Shown: in pieces, positions 33,171-43,830 of the stretch
Layout of the letters: each line of letters begins with the position of its first letter
How positions within the stretch are numbered: position 1 is the stretch's first letter
NCBI GenBank assembly: GCA_023678885.1
Contig: CM042962.1
Coordinates: forward strand, 16,382,336-16,446,335
Length of the DNA: 64,000 nucleotides
Direction: 5' to 3'
Source: Pogostemon cablin
Taxonomy: Eukaryota > Streptophyta > Magnoliopsida > Lamiales > Lamiaceae
Position numbers and translations under genes: made by a program
The notes under the pieces: generated by a model
What the model was told of the DNA's origin: nothing
Seen by the model: the letters and a program-made list of their open reading frames with translations, nothing else
The model's database searches: none

Positions 33171-33627
33171 TACCCAATAAGATTTGTACACGAAATTGGT
33201 TAAAATATTAATTTTAAAAATAAATATAAAAATGTGATGTCTTATAATAAATATATTTTTTTTCTTTTTTTATTTAATATATTCATTATATGAAATAATT
33301 TAATAATTTAAGTTGAACGTTTAATAACATACTCTCTCTATTCCGCAAATAAAATTATATTTATTATTTGTACGGAGTTAAAGAATACTCCATCCGTCCT
33401 ACATTAAGGTTTACCTTTTCTATTTTGGTTTGTCTCAAGTTAAGGTTTACGTTTTCTTTTTTAATCAAGTTGGGCCCATACAAAATAATTAATTATTCAA
33501 TATAGGGCCCACACACAATACTAATATAATTACTCATTTCACATAAAATACTATTCTCCTCATCACGCTACACATTAAAATATTATCTCTTAATTTACGT
33601 GCAAAAATAAAGTATAAACGTTAACAC

Positions 33628-35010
33628 TGTTGGATTGTATGCTAAAAGCCTAGCTTTAGTATGAACAATGTTTTAACAATATTTGAAATGAGAATAATTG
33701 ATCAAATGATTGCATCTTATAATTTATTTATATGTCCGATGCAATAGTCCATTTACTTTATACTGTAAATAATATGTTGTGCGACAACACGCGGAAGATC
33801 ATATAATCGGTTTCCTTATAAAGTATAAACAGATGTTCACAATCGAGATAGACGGGGACTCTCTATCGGGATGGTTGTAGTGCGATTTGGTATTAGTTTG
33901 TCTTGACTATAGATTCACATTAGTGCACTTTGTGTGTATTGAGCAGGACCGCTTGAGATCGTTTAACTTATACTGACTATATAGGAGAACATGATTTCTG
34001 TTATTATGGATGTTCATGCTCTTAATCCATATACAATAACTTCGACACGTAAGCCAATATGTATTTATTTGATTCATCAATGGGTAAGATTTACATGCAT
34101 TAAATCAACAAACTCAGTGAGTTGAGAAATAATGTTGTCTCTATGGTATGTTGTTGATTGTAGAAGGAATCTGTGTCCTATTAAATAGGTTGATGATGTC
34201 CCCTTGAGGAGCTCATAAGGATTATCTTGTAAACCCTGCAGGTAGATTTATTCCGGCATGATAATGAGGTTGAGTGGTACTACTCTCGGATGAAATATTA
34301 ATTAATGAAGTTGTCAGTAACTTAATTAATTAATGAGCATCGTATATCTTAAACATGGGGAGACTAACGGGCTCATTATAAGAATGAGCTCATAACGTAA
34401 TTATGGGATTAGAGCGGCAGTACAGTAATAATATTTTAGTTGAATATATTATTATTATTGGACTTAAGTATAAGTTTTGGGTTAAACTTGGATACTTAAG
34501 CCTAATGGAAGCCCGACTCTAATTTCTCCTACAGGTCCCTATTGTAGCCTATATATAAGTCATCTCAACTGTTCTAAATCTAAGATCACACACCTAACTG
34601 TGAGTACGGAAGAGAGAACAGCAGATTGAGAGAATCTTGAGGATCATCGCCCACACGACGTCAAGATTAGATTTGGGAATACAATAGAAGATCAAGAAGT
34701 TGTTTTCAGCAATATGATCATCAACTTCCATGAGTTTTCTGAATTCGTGTGGAACCCAAAACTTGTGGTGTGATACATGGTTGAAAAACCACGGAAGATA
34801 AGATTGTTTTGGAGTAAAAATCAGTCAAATCGGAGATTGGATGAGGAAGTTATGCCTAAAATCGTGAGGTTGCGCATGCTGCCGGCGAGAATTTTCTTTT
34901 CTTCAACATACCCTGGTAAAAGGTAATGCGAACTTTTATTCTTGCTTCCACTGATATAGTTTGCATGGAACCCTAACGGTTCACGTTAACCAAACGATCG
35001 AACGCCAACA
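33628..35010 (+). mobile_element. Solo LTR, Ty1/copia-like
   Basis: It is 1,383 bp long, begins TGTTGGATTGTATGC and ends GAACGCCAACA (TGTTGG/CCAACA termini). It is flanked by the 5-bp duplication AACAC (33,623-33,627 and 35,011-35,015). A TATA-like CTATATATAAGT lies near 34,549-34,560. No internal retroelement sequence is present, so it is a single LTR left after recombination. The copia assignment rests on the terminal text alone. Confidence 0.85.
34549..34560 (+). promoter_or_regulatory. TATA box of the solo LTR
   Basis: TATATATAAGT follows GTAGCC in the middle of the LTR, consistent with a U3/R border and + orientation. Confidence 0.5.
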
Positions 35011-35065
35011 AACACGGGACGAAGGGAGTATAATATATTTTTAATGTGTAGTAGGATAAGCGAAA

Positions 35066-35529
35066 TACTCCCTCCGTCCCATTTTAGATGACACTTTTCA
35101 TTTTGGGTTGTTCCACAAAAGTTTGCACTTTCATAAAAAAACAAAAAGTAAACACAATCACTCTTCCCTATATATTTTAATTACAAAAAAATCACTCTAC
35201 CTAACACATCTAACATACCTTATCATTTACTCCCTCCATCCCATAAATGTTTGCACCCCACTTTATGAACGAATATTAAGATAAGTAATTAATTTTTGGG
35301 GTATTATGGTATTTTTTATAAGTGATTACTGTTAAGGGTATTATGATATTTTTTTGTAATAAATAAATAATAAAGTATGTTAGGTGTATTAAGTATGAGT
35401 TATTTTTTTTGTAAATAAAGTGTATGGAGAAGGGTGGTGTTTAACTTTTTGCATTTTTAGGAAGGTGCAAATTTTTGTGGGGCAACCCAAAATGAAAAGT
35501 GTGTCATCTTAAATGAGACCGAGGGAGTA
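35066..35529. mobile_element. MITE 1 of an interleaved pair
   Basis: Left arm begins TACTCCCTCCGTCCCATTTT and right arm ends ATGAGACCGAGGGAGTA. The arms are complementary over about 160 bp, for example GATGACACTTTTCATTTTGG with its counterpart CCAAAATGAAAAGTGTGTCA. The left end of a second MITE lies between them. Confidence 0.7.
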
Positions 35530-35623
35530 TTTATTATCAAAAATACCATAATACTCCTAAAAGTTATTACTTTTCTTAACATTCGAGCCGGAAGAGGGGT
35601 GCAAACATTTGTGGGAGGGAGTA
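35228..35623. mobile_element. MITE 2 of an interleaved pair
   Basis: Left arm begins TACTCCCTCCATCCCATAAA and right arm ends GCAAACATTTGTGGGAGGGA then GTA. The arms share ATACCATAATAC-type text. Its left end is inside MITE 1 and its right end lies outside it. Confidence 0.65.
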
Positions 35624-35843
35624 AGTAATATTTTAAATTGTGTACTCTATTATTAAGGCCCCACCACTTGAGTATTGGTGGAAGAGGTACATCGTAGAAT
35701 GTGCCTCAAGTCGTTTATAGAAATGTCTCACTGTTTCACTGCACTTACAAGTGTCTCACATAAAGGTAAGATGAGACGATCTCACATAAGACTTACTGTG
35801 ATTAAAAAAATATAAATATTGTGATGCATAATTACACATATAC

Positions 35844-36074
35844 TACTCTCTCCGTCCCGTCTAAAGGGTCGTTTTTACTTTTTGGCACGTGGATTAATTA
35901 GTATTATTATTTAATGTGTAGTGGATAGTTGTATTAGTGGAAGTGTGGGCTCCATATTTTAATTGTATTAGAGGGGGTGTGTGGGTCCCATATCTATAAT
36001 AAAAGAAATGAGACCCTTTTGGTGGGACGACCAAAATGGCAAAAAGGAACCCTTTGGGTGGGACGGAGGGAGTA
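35844..36074. mobile_element. Stowaway-like MITE
   Basis: TACTCTCTCCGTCCCGTCTA at the left and GGGTGGGACGGAGGGAGTA at the right form a clear inverted repeat. Length is 231 bp, with flanking TA. Confidence 0.75.
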
Positions 36075-36834
36075 TAGTTTAATAATAAAATTTATATTTT
36101 ATTATAAGATAAATTTATATTTAAATAAGATTTAAACTCATTAGATAGGTCATTTATTTTTAAAGTTAGATATAATTTTTATTAATAAGAAATATACTAA
36201 AAAATATTTTATATATAATTAAATTTATAAAAAAATTGTTATTCACGATACGGTATATTGGTACCGAATACCAAAATTATTTTCAGTGTATCGAAATATC
36301 AAAAATTTTAAACATGTTACCGTTATCGTACCAAAATTTTTGGTACAACAACCATATTGTATCAAAAATTTATGTATCGAAAATTTCGATATATCTAAAA
36401 TTCGATATTTTTTGATAATTTTCGATACGACAAGCTCGATATACCGAGTTTTTGATATTTTTACCCACCCTACTTGCAAGGGACAAATTCATGTCAAGAC
36501 CTTTCCACCTATTCACTATTAGATCAGTTGTAAGGATTTTGCACCCTCCGAACTAGCTTTCTACCCTGCAGGATTTAAACCTCCACTCTGTAGTTGTCAG
36601 CTCAGTTGTAAGACCTTTACACCCTCCAATCCAGGTCAGTTGGAAGACATTTCTACTCTCCAATCTACCACTTGAGCTATGTTCTAGGTGTGATATAATA
36701 TTTTAATATGTAGTGATTAGTTGTATTAGTGTTCCGGTCCTGCATGTAGATATATTAATTGTTTTGTACATATGGATCACATCTGCCAAAAAGGAAATGT
36801 AACTCCTTTGTAGAACGTTGTAATTAGTAAAATG
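36075..36834. other. AT-rich stretch with a hAT-like end and a degenerate triplicated motif
   Basis: From 36,240 to 36,470, words of the type TCGATAT and GGTACC recur. The stretch ends TTTTTACCCACCCTA, which resembles a hAT right end, but I could not find a left end. From 36,525 to 36,690 a motif like TCAGTTGTAAGACCTTTACA is repeated about three times with divergence. It resembles tRNA-derived SINE text but is not secure. Confidence 0.35.
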
Positions 36835-37080
36835 TACTCACAAGAGTTACATTTTACTAATTAGGGCGTCCAGTTACAAGAGTTACATTTCATTTTTTAG
36901 TAGATGAGACCCACATAAATCAATCATTTTATCTTTATTGAGCCCACACACAATACTAATACAATTACCCACTATACATTAAATTATTATATTTCTCAAC
37001 CCACTACACTTTAAAATACTATATTTTTTAATCTTCTTGTGAACAGTAAATGTAATTCTTTTCATGGGATAGAGGGAGTA
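36835..37080. mobile_element. Stowaway-like MITE
   Basis: TACTCACAAGAGTTACATTT at the left pairs with GTAATTCTTTTCATGGGATA and GAGGGAGTA at the right. ACAAGAGTTACATTT is repeated near 36,878. Confidence 0.55.
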
Positions 37081-37567
37081 ACTCTTTTTGCATATAGAAA
37101 GAGTATATAAAGCAATATTTGTATAAGATCGTCTCAAGTGAAACTCTTTTTTTTTAAAGAAAAAATTAGCACTTTATATTAAAGATGTTATCACTTTTAA
37201 TTAAAGATATTAACACAAATTGTTCATATAATACTTCACAAAATGATTATATATATATATATATATATATATTATCAATTATGTATCATTTTTTATTGAA
37301 ATACTATTAATTATTATCCATTTCTCCATTTTTCGTAACTTACTTTGTAATACGGCTTCACACAACTATTTGTCTATACAACGTTATAATTACATTAACT
37401 AATGTATATTCATAAATCATACTCCTTTCGTTTGCTAGCAAATGGTCTAATTTTTTCGTTTTGAGCGTCCACTCCAAAAGATCTCATTATCCTTTTTAGA
37501 TATATGAGACTCACACAAATCATTAATACAATTATAATATGAAACTCAAACATACCCTACTAATTCA
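37081..37567. other. AT-rich intergenic sequence
   Basis: A TA microsatellite lies at about 37,248-37,272. Isolated MITE-like words occur, but I found no pair of ends that I can support. Confidence 0.45.
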
Positions 37568-37807
37568 TACTCTCTCCGTTCCGCATTAACGTTTACGCTT
37601 ACTTTTTTCACGTAGATAAAGAGATGTAATATTGTAATGTGTAGTGAGGTGAGAGAAATAATATTTAATGTAAAGTGAATAATTGTATTAATGTTGTGTG
37701 TAGGCCCTACATAGAATAATTAATTATTTTGTATGACCCAACTTGATGAAAAATGAAAAGTAAATCTTAACTTTGGATAACCTAGAGGAGGTAAAACAGA
37801 GGGAGTA
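37568..37807. mobile_element. Stowaway-like MITE
   Basis: Left TACTCTCTCCGTTCCGCATT and right TAAAACAGAGGGAGTA form degenerate inverted ends. The interior shares text with the MITE at 33,386, including complementary forms of GTATGACCCAACTTGAT. Length is 240 bp. Confidence 0.65.
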
Positions 37808-37852
37808 TTCCTTATTTGTGCTCAACCCAAATACAAACATCTTGACTAGAGG

Positions 37853-38346
37853 TAGGGGTGACAATTCCCGACACGACACGATAGCACGACACGAGCACGA
37901 TACGATAATTGCGGGTTATTGTTTGGGCTTATTGGGTTCGTGTCATTATCGTGTCAACCCAATAAGGACACGAAAATTTTGTATGGTGTTCATGTCGGGT
38001 TCTTGTCAACCTGTTAAACACAATTAATATTAACAGATGACTCATTAACCCGTTAACAACCCAATAACATGTTAACAACCCCAATATAAATATAAAATTA
38101 GAAAAATATATGATAAAAATATTTAATAATAATTTTAAATATATAATTTAAAATTTTATTTATTTTAATTAGTATTTTTTTATTTTTTATTTTCTTATCG
38201 TGTTGTGTCGTGTCAACCCGTTATTTTTCGTGTTCGTGTCGTGTTGGAATGAATTCTTATCGTGTAGTGTTCGGGTTTACCCTTATCGTGTCGTGTCACT
38301 ATCGTGTCGACACGAAACTCAACCCGTTGACAATTCGCCCCCCTTT
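37853..38346. mobile_element. hAT-like non-autonomous element near the HEI10 5' region
   Basis: It starts TAGGGGTGACAATTCCCGAC and ends GTTGACAATTCGCCCCCCT. It is filled with CACGACACGA/TCGTGTCGTGTC words typical of a widespread plant hAT-derived repeat. I found no clean 8-bp target duplication, so the borders are approximate. Confidence 0.5.
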
Positions 38347-39597
38347 ACAAAAGGAAAAAATAATAATAATAAATAAATAATTCCCTACCACATTTTCCCC
38401 CATATTATTTAATGGCTAGCTAAAACTTGTGTTGTTCGAAATACTCCAATTAGCTTGACGTTTTCCCCAAGCTCTCCAGAATTTTCTTCCAGCGCTTCGG
38501 ATTTCACATTTTGATTGCATTTCTTAGTTACTGGCGAATTCCGGATCACGCGATTTGAGTTCTGCAACTTATTTCTCCGTTCGATTCCCTTCAACGGCTG
38601 CAAATTGAGGTTTTTCTGGATAATTGCTAAACTTTAGGCGTGTGCTCATTAAATCTATGATTTTTTTTTAATTTTTTCTGAAGATTCATGTGATCAACTT
38701 CTGGAATTTACGGAACATTTAATTATCTGATTGCTTGTGTTGTTGACTATTATCGAGAATTAAGGTTGGGTTGATGCATGAACGATAAAGCTTTGAAAGC
38801 TTTATCGTTTCATTTCCTTGTATTTAAATTGTGTAAGGAGAGTTTTAATTTTGTTTGAGCTCTGTTTATATCAACTGCTTCTTAATGATGTATGAGTTTG
38901 TTAATTATTGATTTTGATGAGTGCAGAGAGATTGTTGGAACGTTCATAATATAATTTTGTATGATGCTTGCATCATTATTGTTCTGCTTTCTGTGGTGAC
39001 ATTCACAATTTAGTGCAATTTGATTATTCTATCAATATTGGTGATGGCCCAGAAAATTCACATTTTCAAGGAACATATGTGAAAGTGAAGTTAATATGCA
39101 TTTGACATTTTGATATTTTTTCTAGTTTTTCTCCTAATGAGGTTTTCAGTTTTGCTTTAATATATCAGCTGTGAGTGTTGTTTGGTCAAATATTGAAACT
39201 TGTTCTTCTGCATAAAGCAGTTTAAATCAAGTATTTTAATTGAAGAAGATCCATCTAATTAGGATATATTCTATCATTCAACATTACATACTATAAATGA
39301 CCTTTTCATTATTCATTTGCACTTAGACTACAAAGTCTATTCCTATTAGGATTTGCCAGATGCAGGTGGTAGAGGGGTGTCCTTTATCTTTACATTAATG
39401 GAAATCCATTTATAACTCTAAAGTGACTAGACATTATTTCACAAGTTACGTGGAAAAAACTTGGTACTAATTTTATCGAATATCCTGTCTCAAAATTTTT
39501 AAGCTTCTTGTAAGAGCAAACTTTTAATGTTGTTGGCACAACACTCAGGTTTCAATAGAATCCAAACCAGAGTATAAAAGTTATCCCGCGTGCTAAA
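38347..39597 (+). promoter_or_regulatory. Promoter, 5' untranslated exon and leader intron of HEI10 (predicted)
   Basis: Base composition changes from very AT-rich to mixed at about 38,440-38,615, which would suit a 5' UTR exon. A possible donor is TTGAG/GTTTTT at about 38,609. A possible acceptor is AACACTCAG at about 39,549 or CAAACCAG at about 39,570, followed by the ATG at 39,598. No other gene is seen here. The UTR structure is inference and needs transcript data. Confidence 0.4.
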
Positions 39598-41349
39598 ATG
39601 AGATGCAATGCCTGCTGGCGGGAAATCGAAGGGCGAGCTATCACCACCACCTGTGGTCACCTTCTCTGTATCCAATATTCAGGAATCACTTCAAAACAGC
39701 TTCATTTAATATTGCTCGGTTTCTTTATATTTAGTGTATTTTGTTAGATTCCTTAAATGAATTTGAAGGCGTCGAAGATGCCGGTAAGATTCTCAGTAAT
39801 GATGGAGCATGCCCCATTTGTGATCAAGTGCTCTCTAAAAGGTACAATTAAATGAATAGTGCAGCTTGGTTGTTTATCTTATGGTTGTAAAGTTTCCGAA
39901 ATCCAAATATATCCCAAAACTGTCATATGCTCAGCGAGCAGTGTAAGGGCAAGAGTTCAATTCTCATAATAAATTGTTGATCAGAGTCATTATGTAGATA
40001 TTTACAGGTCACTTGATGCCATCTTTTTTCTTGTCAGTCTTATGAAGCCTGTGGACATCAATCCAAATGATGAATGGATAAATGTAAGGAAACTCTCCTA
40101 GAAGAAGATTGTGTCTCTCAAATTGTATCTTATAACCCATGTCAATTCAACTTTCTAAAGATATAACTTTATCTGCAATTGCAATACACTCTATAACCTC
40201 TCTTTTACATACCATTTTGCTCTCGCTGCAGACGGTCATGGCTGGAATATCTCCTCAGATATGTATCCTTAACAATTTGATTGATATGCTATGTTGAACT
40301 GTTTCATTATACATAATTGGCTGTTTAGTTATCTATATAATCTTTCAAATTGAATATCTAGCTATCCTCAACGGTACTAGCATTCAAGAGTGCATATAAA
40401 AGCGTAATGTTTTACATTGGACAAAAGGAGTTGGAGATGCAAGCTAAGATGAACAAGGTAGTCGCTCAGTGCCGTCAAAAATGTGAGGCAATGCAAGAGA
40501 AGTTTACGGAGAAAATGGAGCAGGTATATGCTGCATACCAAAAAACAGCTAAGAGGTTCCAATTATTGGAGCAACAGATGGAGAATCTGTTAAAAGATAA
40601 ACAGGAGCTGCAAGAAAAGTTTTCAGAGAAATGCAGGTTAATCCTGCTTCTGTTCTTTAATACATACCCCCTACTGTTTCTTACCCCATCGTAGTGGTCA
40701 CTGATGATCTTAACGTTACCAACAGACAAAAGAGGAAACTTGATGAAATGTACGACGAGGTAAGGAATGAAATAGAGTCAATGAAAAGAGCAGCAATTCA
40801 ACCAGCTAACCATTTCTTTACGAGGCATGAGACTGATTTGTTCTCAAATCCAACAAGAAGGCCAGATAACAGTGATCCCATTAGAAAAGGTAACTCCATT
40901 TGATTTCATCAAATTTCCAATCAAAGATACTAAATGTTATCAATTACATTCCTATATCATATTCAACTACCTCTACTAGATTTTAGCTCATCTTCACCAG
41001 TGCTGAAATGAGAACAATGGTTTAATTCTTTTAGCATTTTTCGAAAAAGTTCTAGTCAACTTATTTTATTGCAGATTGGCGGGTTCTCACTCCTGATACT
41101 CCAGGGCCAAGAGATGACATGTGGGCAGCAAGAAACAACAGTTCTAACTCTACGTTCGACATGTCTGGTGGCTCGCCTGCGAAACACTCTGCTGTTCCTG
41201 TCAATACTGAAAATAGAGCGGCGAATGGTCAGCCGTCATTTGGTGTAGGAGCTCGCTCGGGTAATCCTTCAATGATACTCAGAAACCTCATCCTTTCACC
41301 AATAAAGAAGCCTCAGCTCACCCGCAATAGATCTCATTTGTTCATCTGA
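39598..41349 (+). CDS. HEI10: HEI10: RING-finger/coiled-coil meiotic crossover factor
   Basis: Seven coding exons, all with GT-AG introns: 39,598-39,667; 39,769-39,841; 40,038-40,083; 40,232-40,262; 40,381-40,636; 40,726-40,889; 41,075-41,349. They splice to 915 nt, or 304 residues, the length I recall for Arabidopsis HEI10. The RING is MRCNACWREIEGRAITTTCG onward, with metal ligands C3, C6, C19, H21, C24, C38 and C41. A long coiled coil follows (about residues 85-185; QKELEMQAKMNKVVAQCRQK, KDKQELQEKFSEK). The C-terminus holds the conserved LRNLILSPIKKPQL. In plants HEI10 is a SUMO/ubiquitin E3-like protein that loads on the synaptonemal complex and coarsens into foci marking class I crossovers. 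No frameshift or stop is present. The exon 4/5 junction (PQI/SFKSAY) differs slightly from the usual ILMKSAY and is the least certain splice. Confidence 0.93.
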
Positions 41350-43830
41350 GCTGGTACAACTCTTTAACTTCTACTACAGTTACATGTTTAAAAAGCCTCA
41401 TATCCTGTTTTCCCAATAGAAATCATTACATGTTGTGTTCTCAAGTTGTTAGGAAAGGAAATCTGATGTAAGATGCTCATCACTCCCATTTTACTTGATG
41501 TCTAACATTGATAAAGAAAATCAATTAATAATAATAAATATATCAATGAGAAGTTCAGTACATTGCTTAATTATCCCATAAAGATTTTTAATTATAACAA
41601 ATCTAACTATCACTACTTCCTTTTTAGAATTTAATTCTCAAATCTAACATCGTGGCATAGGAGATGATGTACGCCAAAAAACCAAAGAGTTGGGTATATG
41701 CTTGTTTTAGGTTAATGTGGGTTGAAAAACCGCAATATTTATGTTTATTTTGTTTTTGTTATGATAAGTTTTAATTTGTGAAAATTGATGTGCAAGTGAT
41801 GGACGGTGATATGTATAAAACAATATTAATTAATGTGAGTAAAAGGGATGAGAGATAGAAGAATACAGTATTATCTGAAGGGAGGATGTATAAAATGTAG
41901 TTATATGGAAATTAATAGTGTTTGAGAAGGGAAGATGTATAAAATGTAGTTATATGGAAATTAATAGTGTTTGAAAACTGGGAGTGGATTTAATACTTAG
42001 TGTGGGTTTTGAAAGCTAAAATCTAAATTAATGCATATTGTAAAATCAAATTGCTATTAAAGTTTATAAAAATTTCACTTGTCAGTGGCTTTTTTTTACA
42101 TTAAAAAGAAAATAGAATATGAACAATATAGTAAATGCAATAATAAGTTTGGCAAAAGCTCCGCACCCTCTCTGTGTCCCCATATGAACACATCTCTCCT
42201 CCTTCAATCCTATTTAAACCTATGTATTGCTAGGGGTTTAAATTGTAAAGGAACATGGAAATTGCAAAGGCGCATGGAATGTGCTCCGTGCGCCCGGGTG
42301 CACAGAAGCCTCGCTCAATAAGTTTTATCAGTATCAATGTACACATTTATGATTTCAGGGGTCTGGTAAAAATAATTTTAGTGCTTTTGTATTTATGAAA
42401 AATATAAAGATAATTATATTGCTCAAATACGTAAAACTAGGCATACAATAATAATAGAATACGTTGTATTATAAGCTAAATAGCTAATTAACTCATTCAA
42501 TTTTGAAAAAAGATAAAATAAGAGAGATCGAATTCTGTCTTTTAGAAAATTGATAAAATTTGTTTGAAAAGATAAATAAGGAAAAAAATAACTAGATATT
42601 TTTTTTGTTAGATGATTAATAGTATAATATAAAATAAAATAAAAAGAATTTTTTTTAAAGAAATATCTTAGAAAATTAATAGTATAAATTTTTAAAATAA
42701 TAATAACCAAAAAGGGGTGTAAGAAGATTTAATACTCCTTTGTCTCAAAGTAACTCTTCAAGCATAGAAAAGCAAAAAATTAAGAAAGTCTAAAGATTAA
42801 AAAAGTAAATTTTTTAAATGTCTGATGCAAGATAAAAAAGGCAACATTTGTTTCTGATTTAATAAAACAAATTTAAGTTTCTTTCTTTATTTATCTTCTA
42901 TATTTTCTTTTCGAACATTTATATTGATTTTACATACAATTAAAATATTAAATCAAAATTTAAAACTGACATAAAGTTAAAATACTAAATCAAATTTAAA
43001 AATAACATAAATTATTGCTATTCATAATTAATTAAGTCTACATAAATCCAAAATAAACATACCGTAGATATATTGAGTAATTTAATAAGAAAAAAATGAA
43101 CAATGTAATTGAGTTATGCATAAAGTGTAAAATTAAGTGATAAGTATTTTCTTAAGCACTGTGATGGTCTCAATATGGTATAGGAAAAGAAAAAGGAAAA
43201 ATTGCCAATTAAAGAAGGTTGCTAAGATAGTTAAATGAAAATTAGAGATGGATTTCAACTTAAGAGAGTTTTGAGAACCAACCAATCGGTTACACTTAGA
43301 GACAATTTTTTAGATGTATCGATTGGTTCACCTCAAGAACAGATCAACCAATTTAAGTTAGAGACGAATTTTTTAAAGACGACTTTTGAAACAGTTTATA
43401 AGAGACTGATTAAAGACAACTTCCTTAAACCACCTCTTAGTAACAAAACGACATTGTTTGGCTTAGGGCATCAGTAGAGATGGGTTTTTCCGTCTCACGC
43501 CGTCTCTAACTGCGAATAAAACCACCAGTAGCTCAGCATCAGAAATTAATATATTTAAAAATTAATTATAATTTATTGTTCATTATTAATAATATAAGGA
43601 AATTAATTATATTTAAATAACAGGAAATAATAAAATATAAAATAAATGTTAAAATTATTACAAAATATTGGCTAACCAATGATATTTCTAGAGTATAATA
43701 ATAATTGTCTTTAAAATTCATAATTAAAAGATTGAGTAAACTAATGAATGCTCATGAAAATACGCACATTGCAGTCTTCATCTCGCACTTAGTTTAGACA
43801 ATAAATAAATAATCAAAAAAATCATTTTTT
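41350..43830. other. Intergenic region between the convergent genes
   Basis: It is AT-rich and contains the 3' flanks of both genes. A 48-bp unit is tandemly repeated twice (about 41,877-41,972; GATGTATAAAATGTAG). At 43,230-43,520 there is a GAGACG/CGTCTC-containing stretch with an 80-codon open frame that I do not recognise and do not call a gene. No tRNA or other RNA gene is visible. Confidence 0.5.

Larger units (their letters stand above)
33386..35030. mobile_element. Stowaway-like MITE interrupted by a solo LTR
   Basis: Left end TACTCCATCCGTCCTACATT and right end GGGACGAAGGGAGTA pair as an inverted repeat. Without the insertion the MITE is about 255 bp, and its right arm would read continuously across the insertion site (GTTAACACGGGACG). 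Confidence 0.7.

Noticed and set aside
37853..38346. Claim of an exact 8-bp target duplication for the hAT-like repeat
   Set aside because: The flanks CTAGAGG and TTACAAAA do not match, so only a tentative element call is given.
42079..42321. 80-codon ORF between HEI10 and NADK3
   Set aside because: It has a low-complexity Lys-rich start and no domain. It is likely chance.
43235..43477. 80-codon + strand ORF
   Set aside because: It has no recognised domain. It lies in a GAGACG/CGTCTC-rich stretch that looks like transposon-derived sequence.
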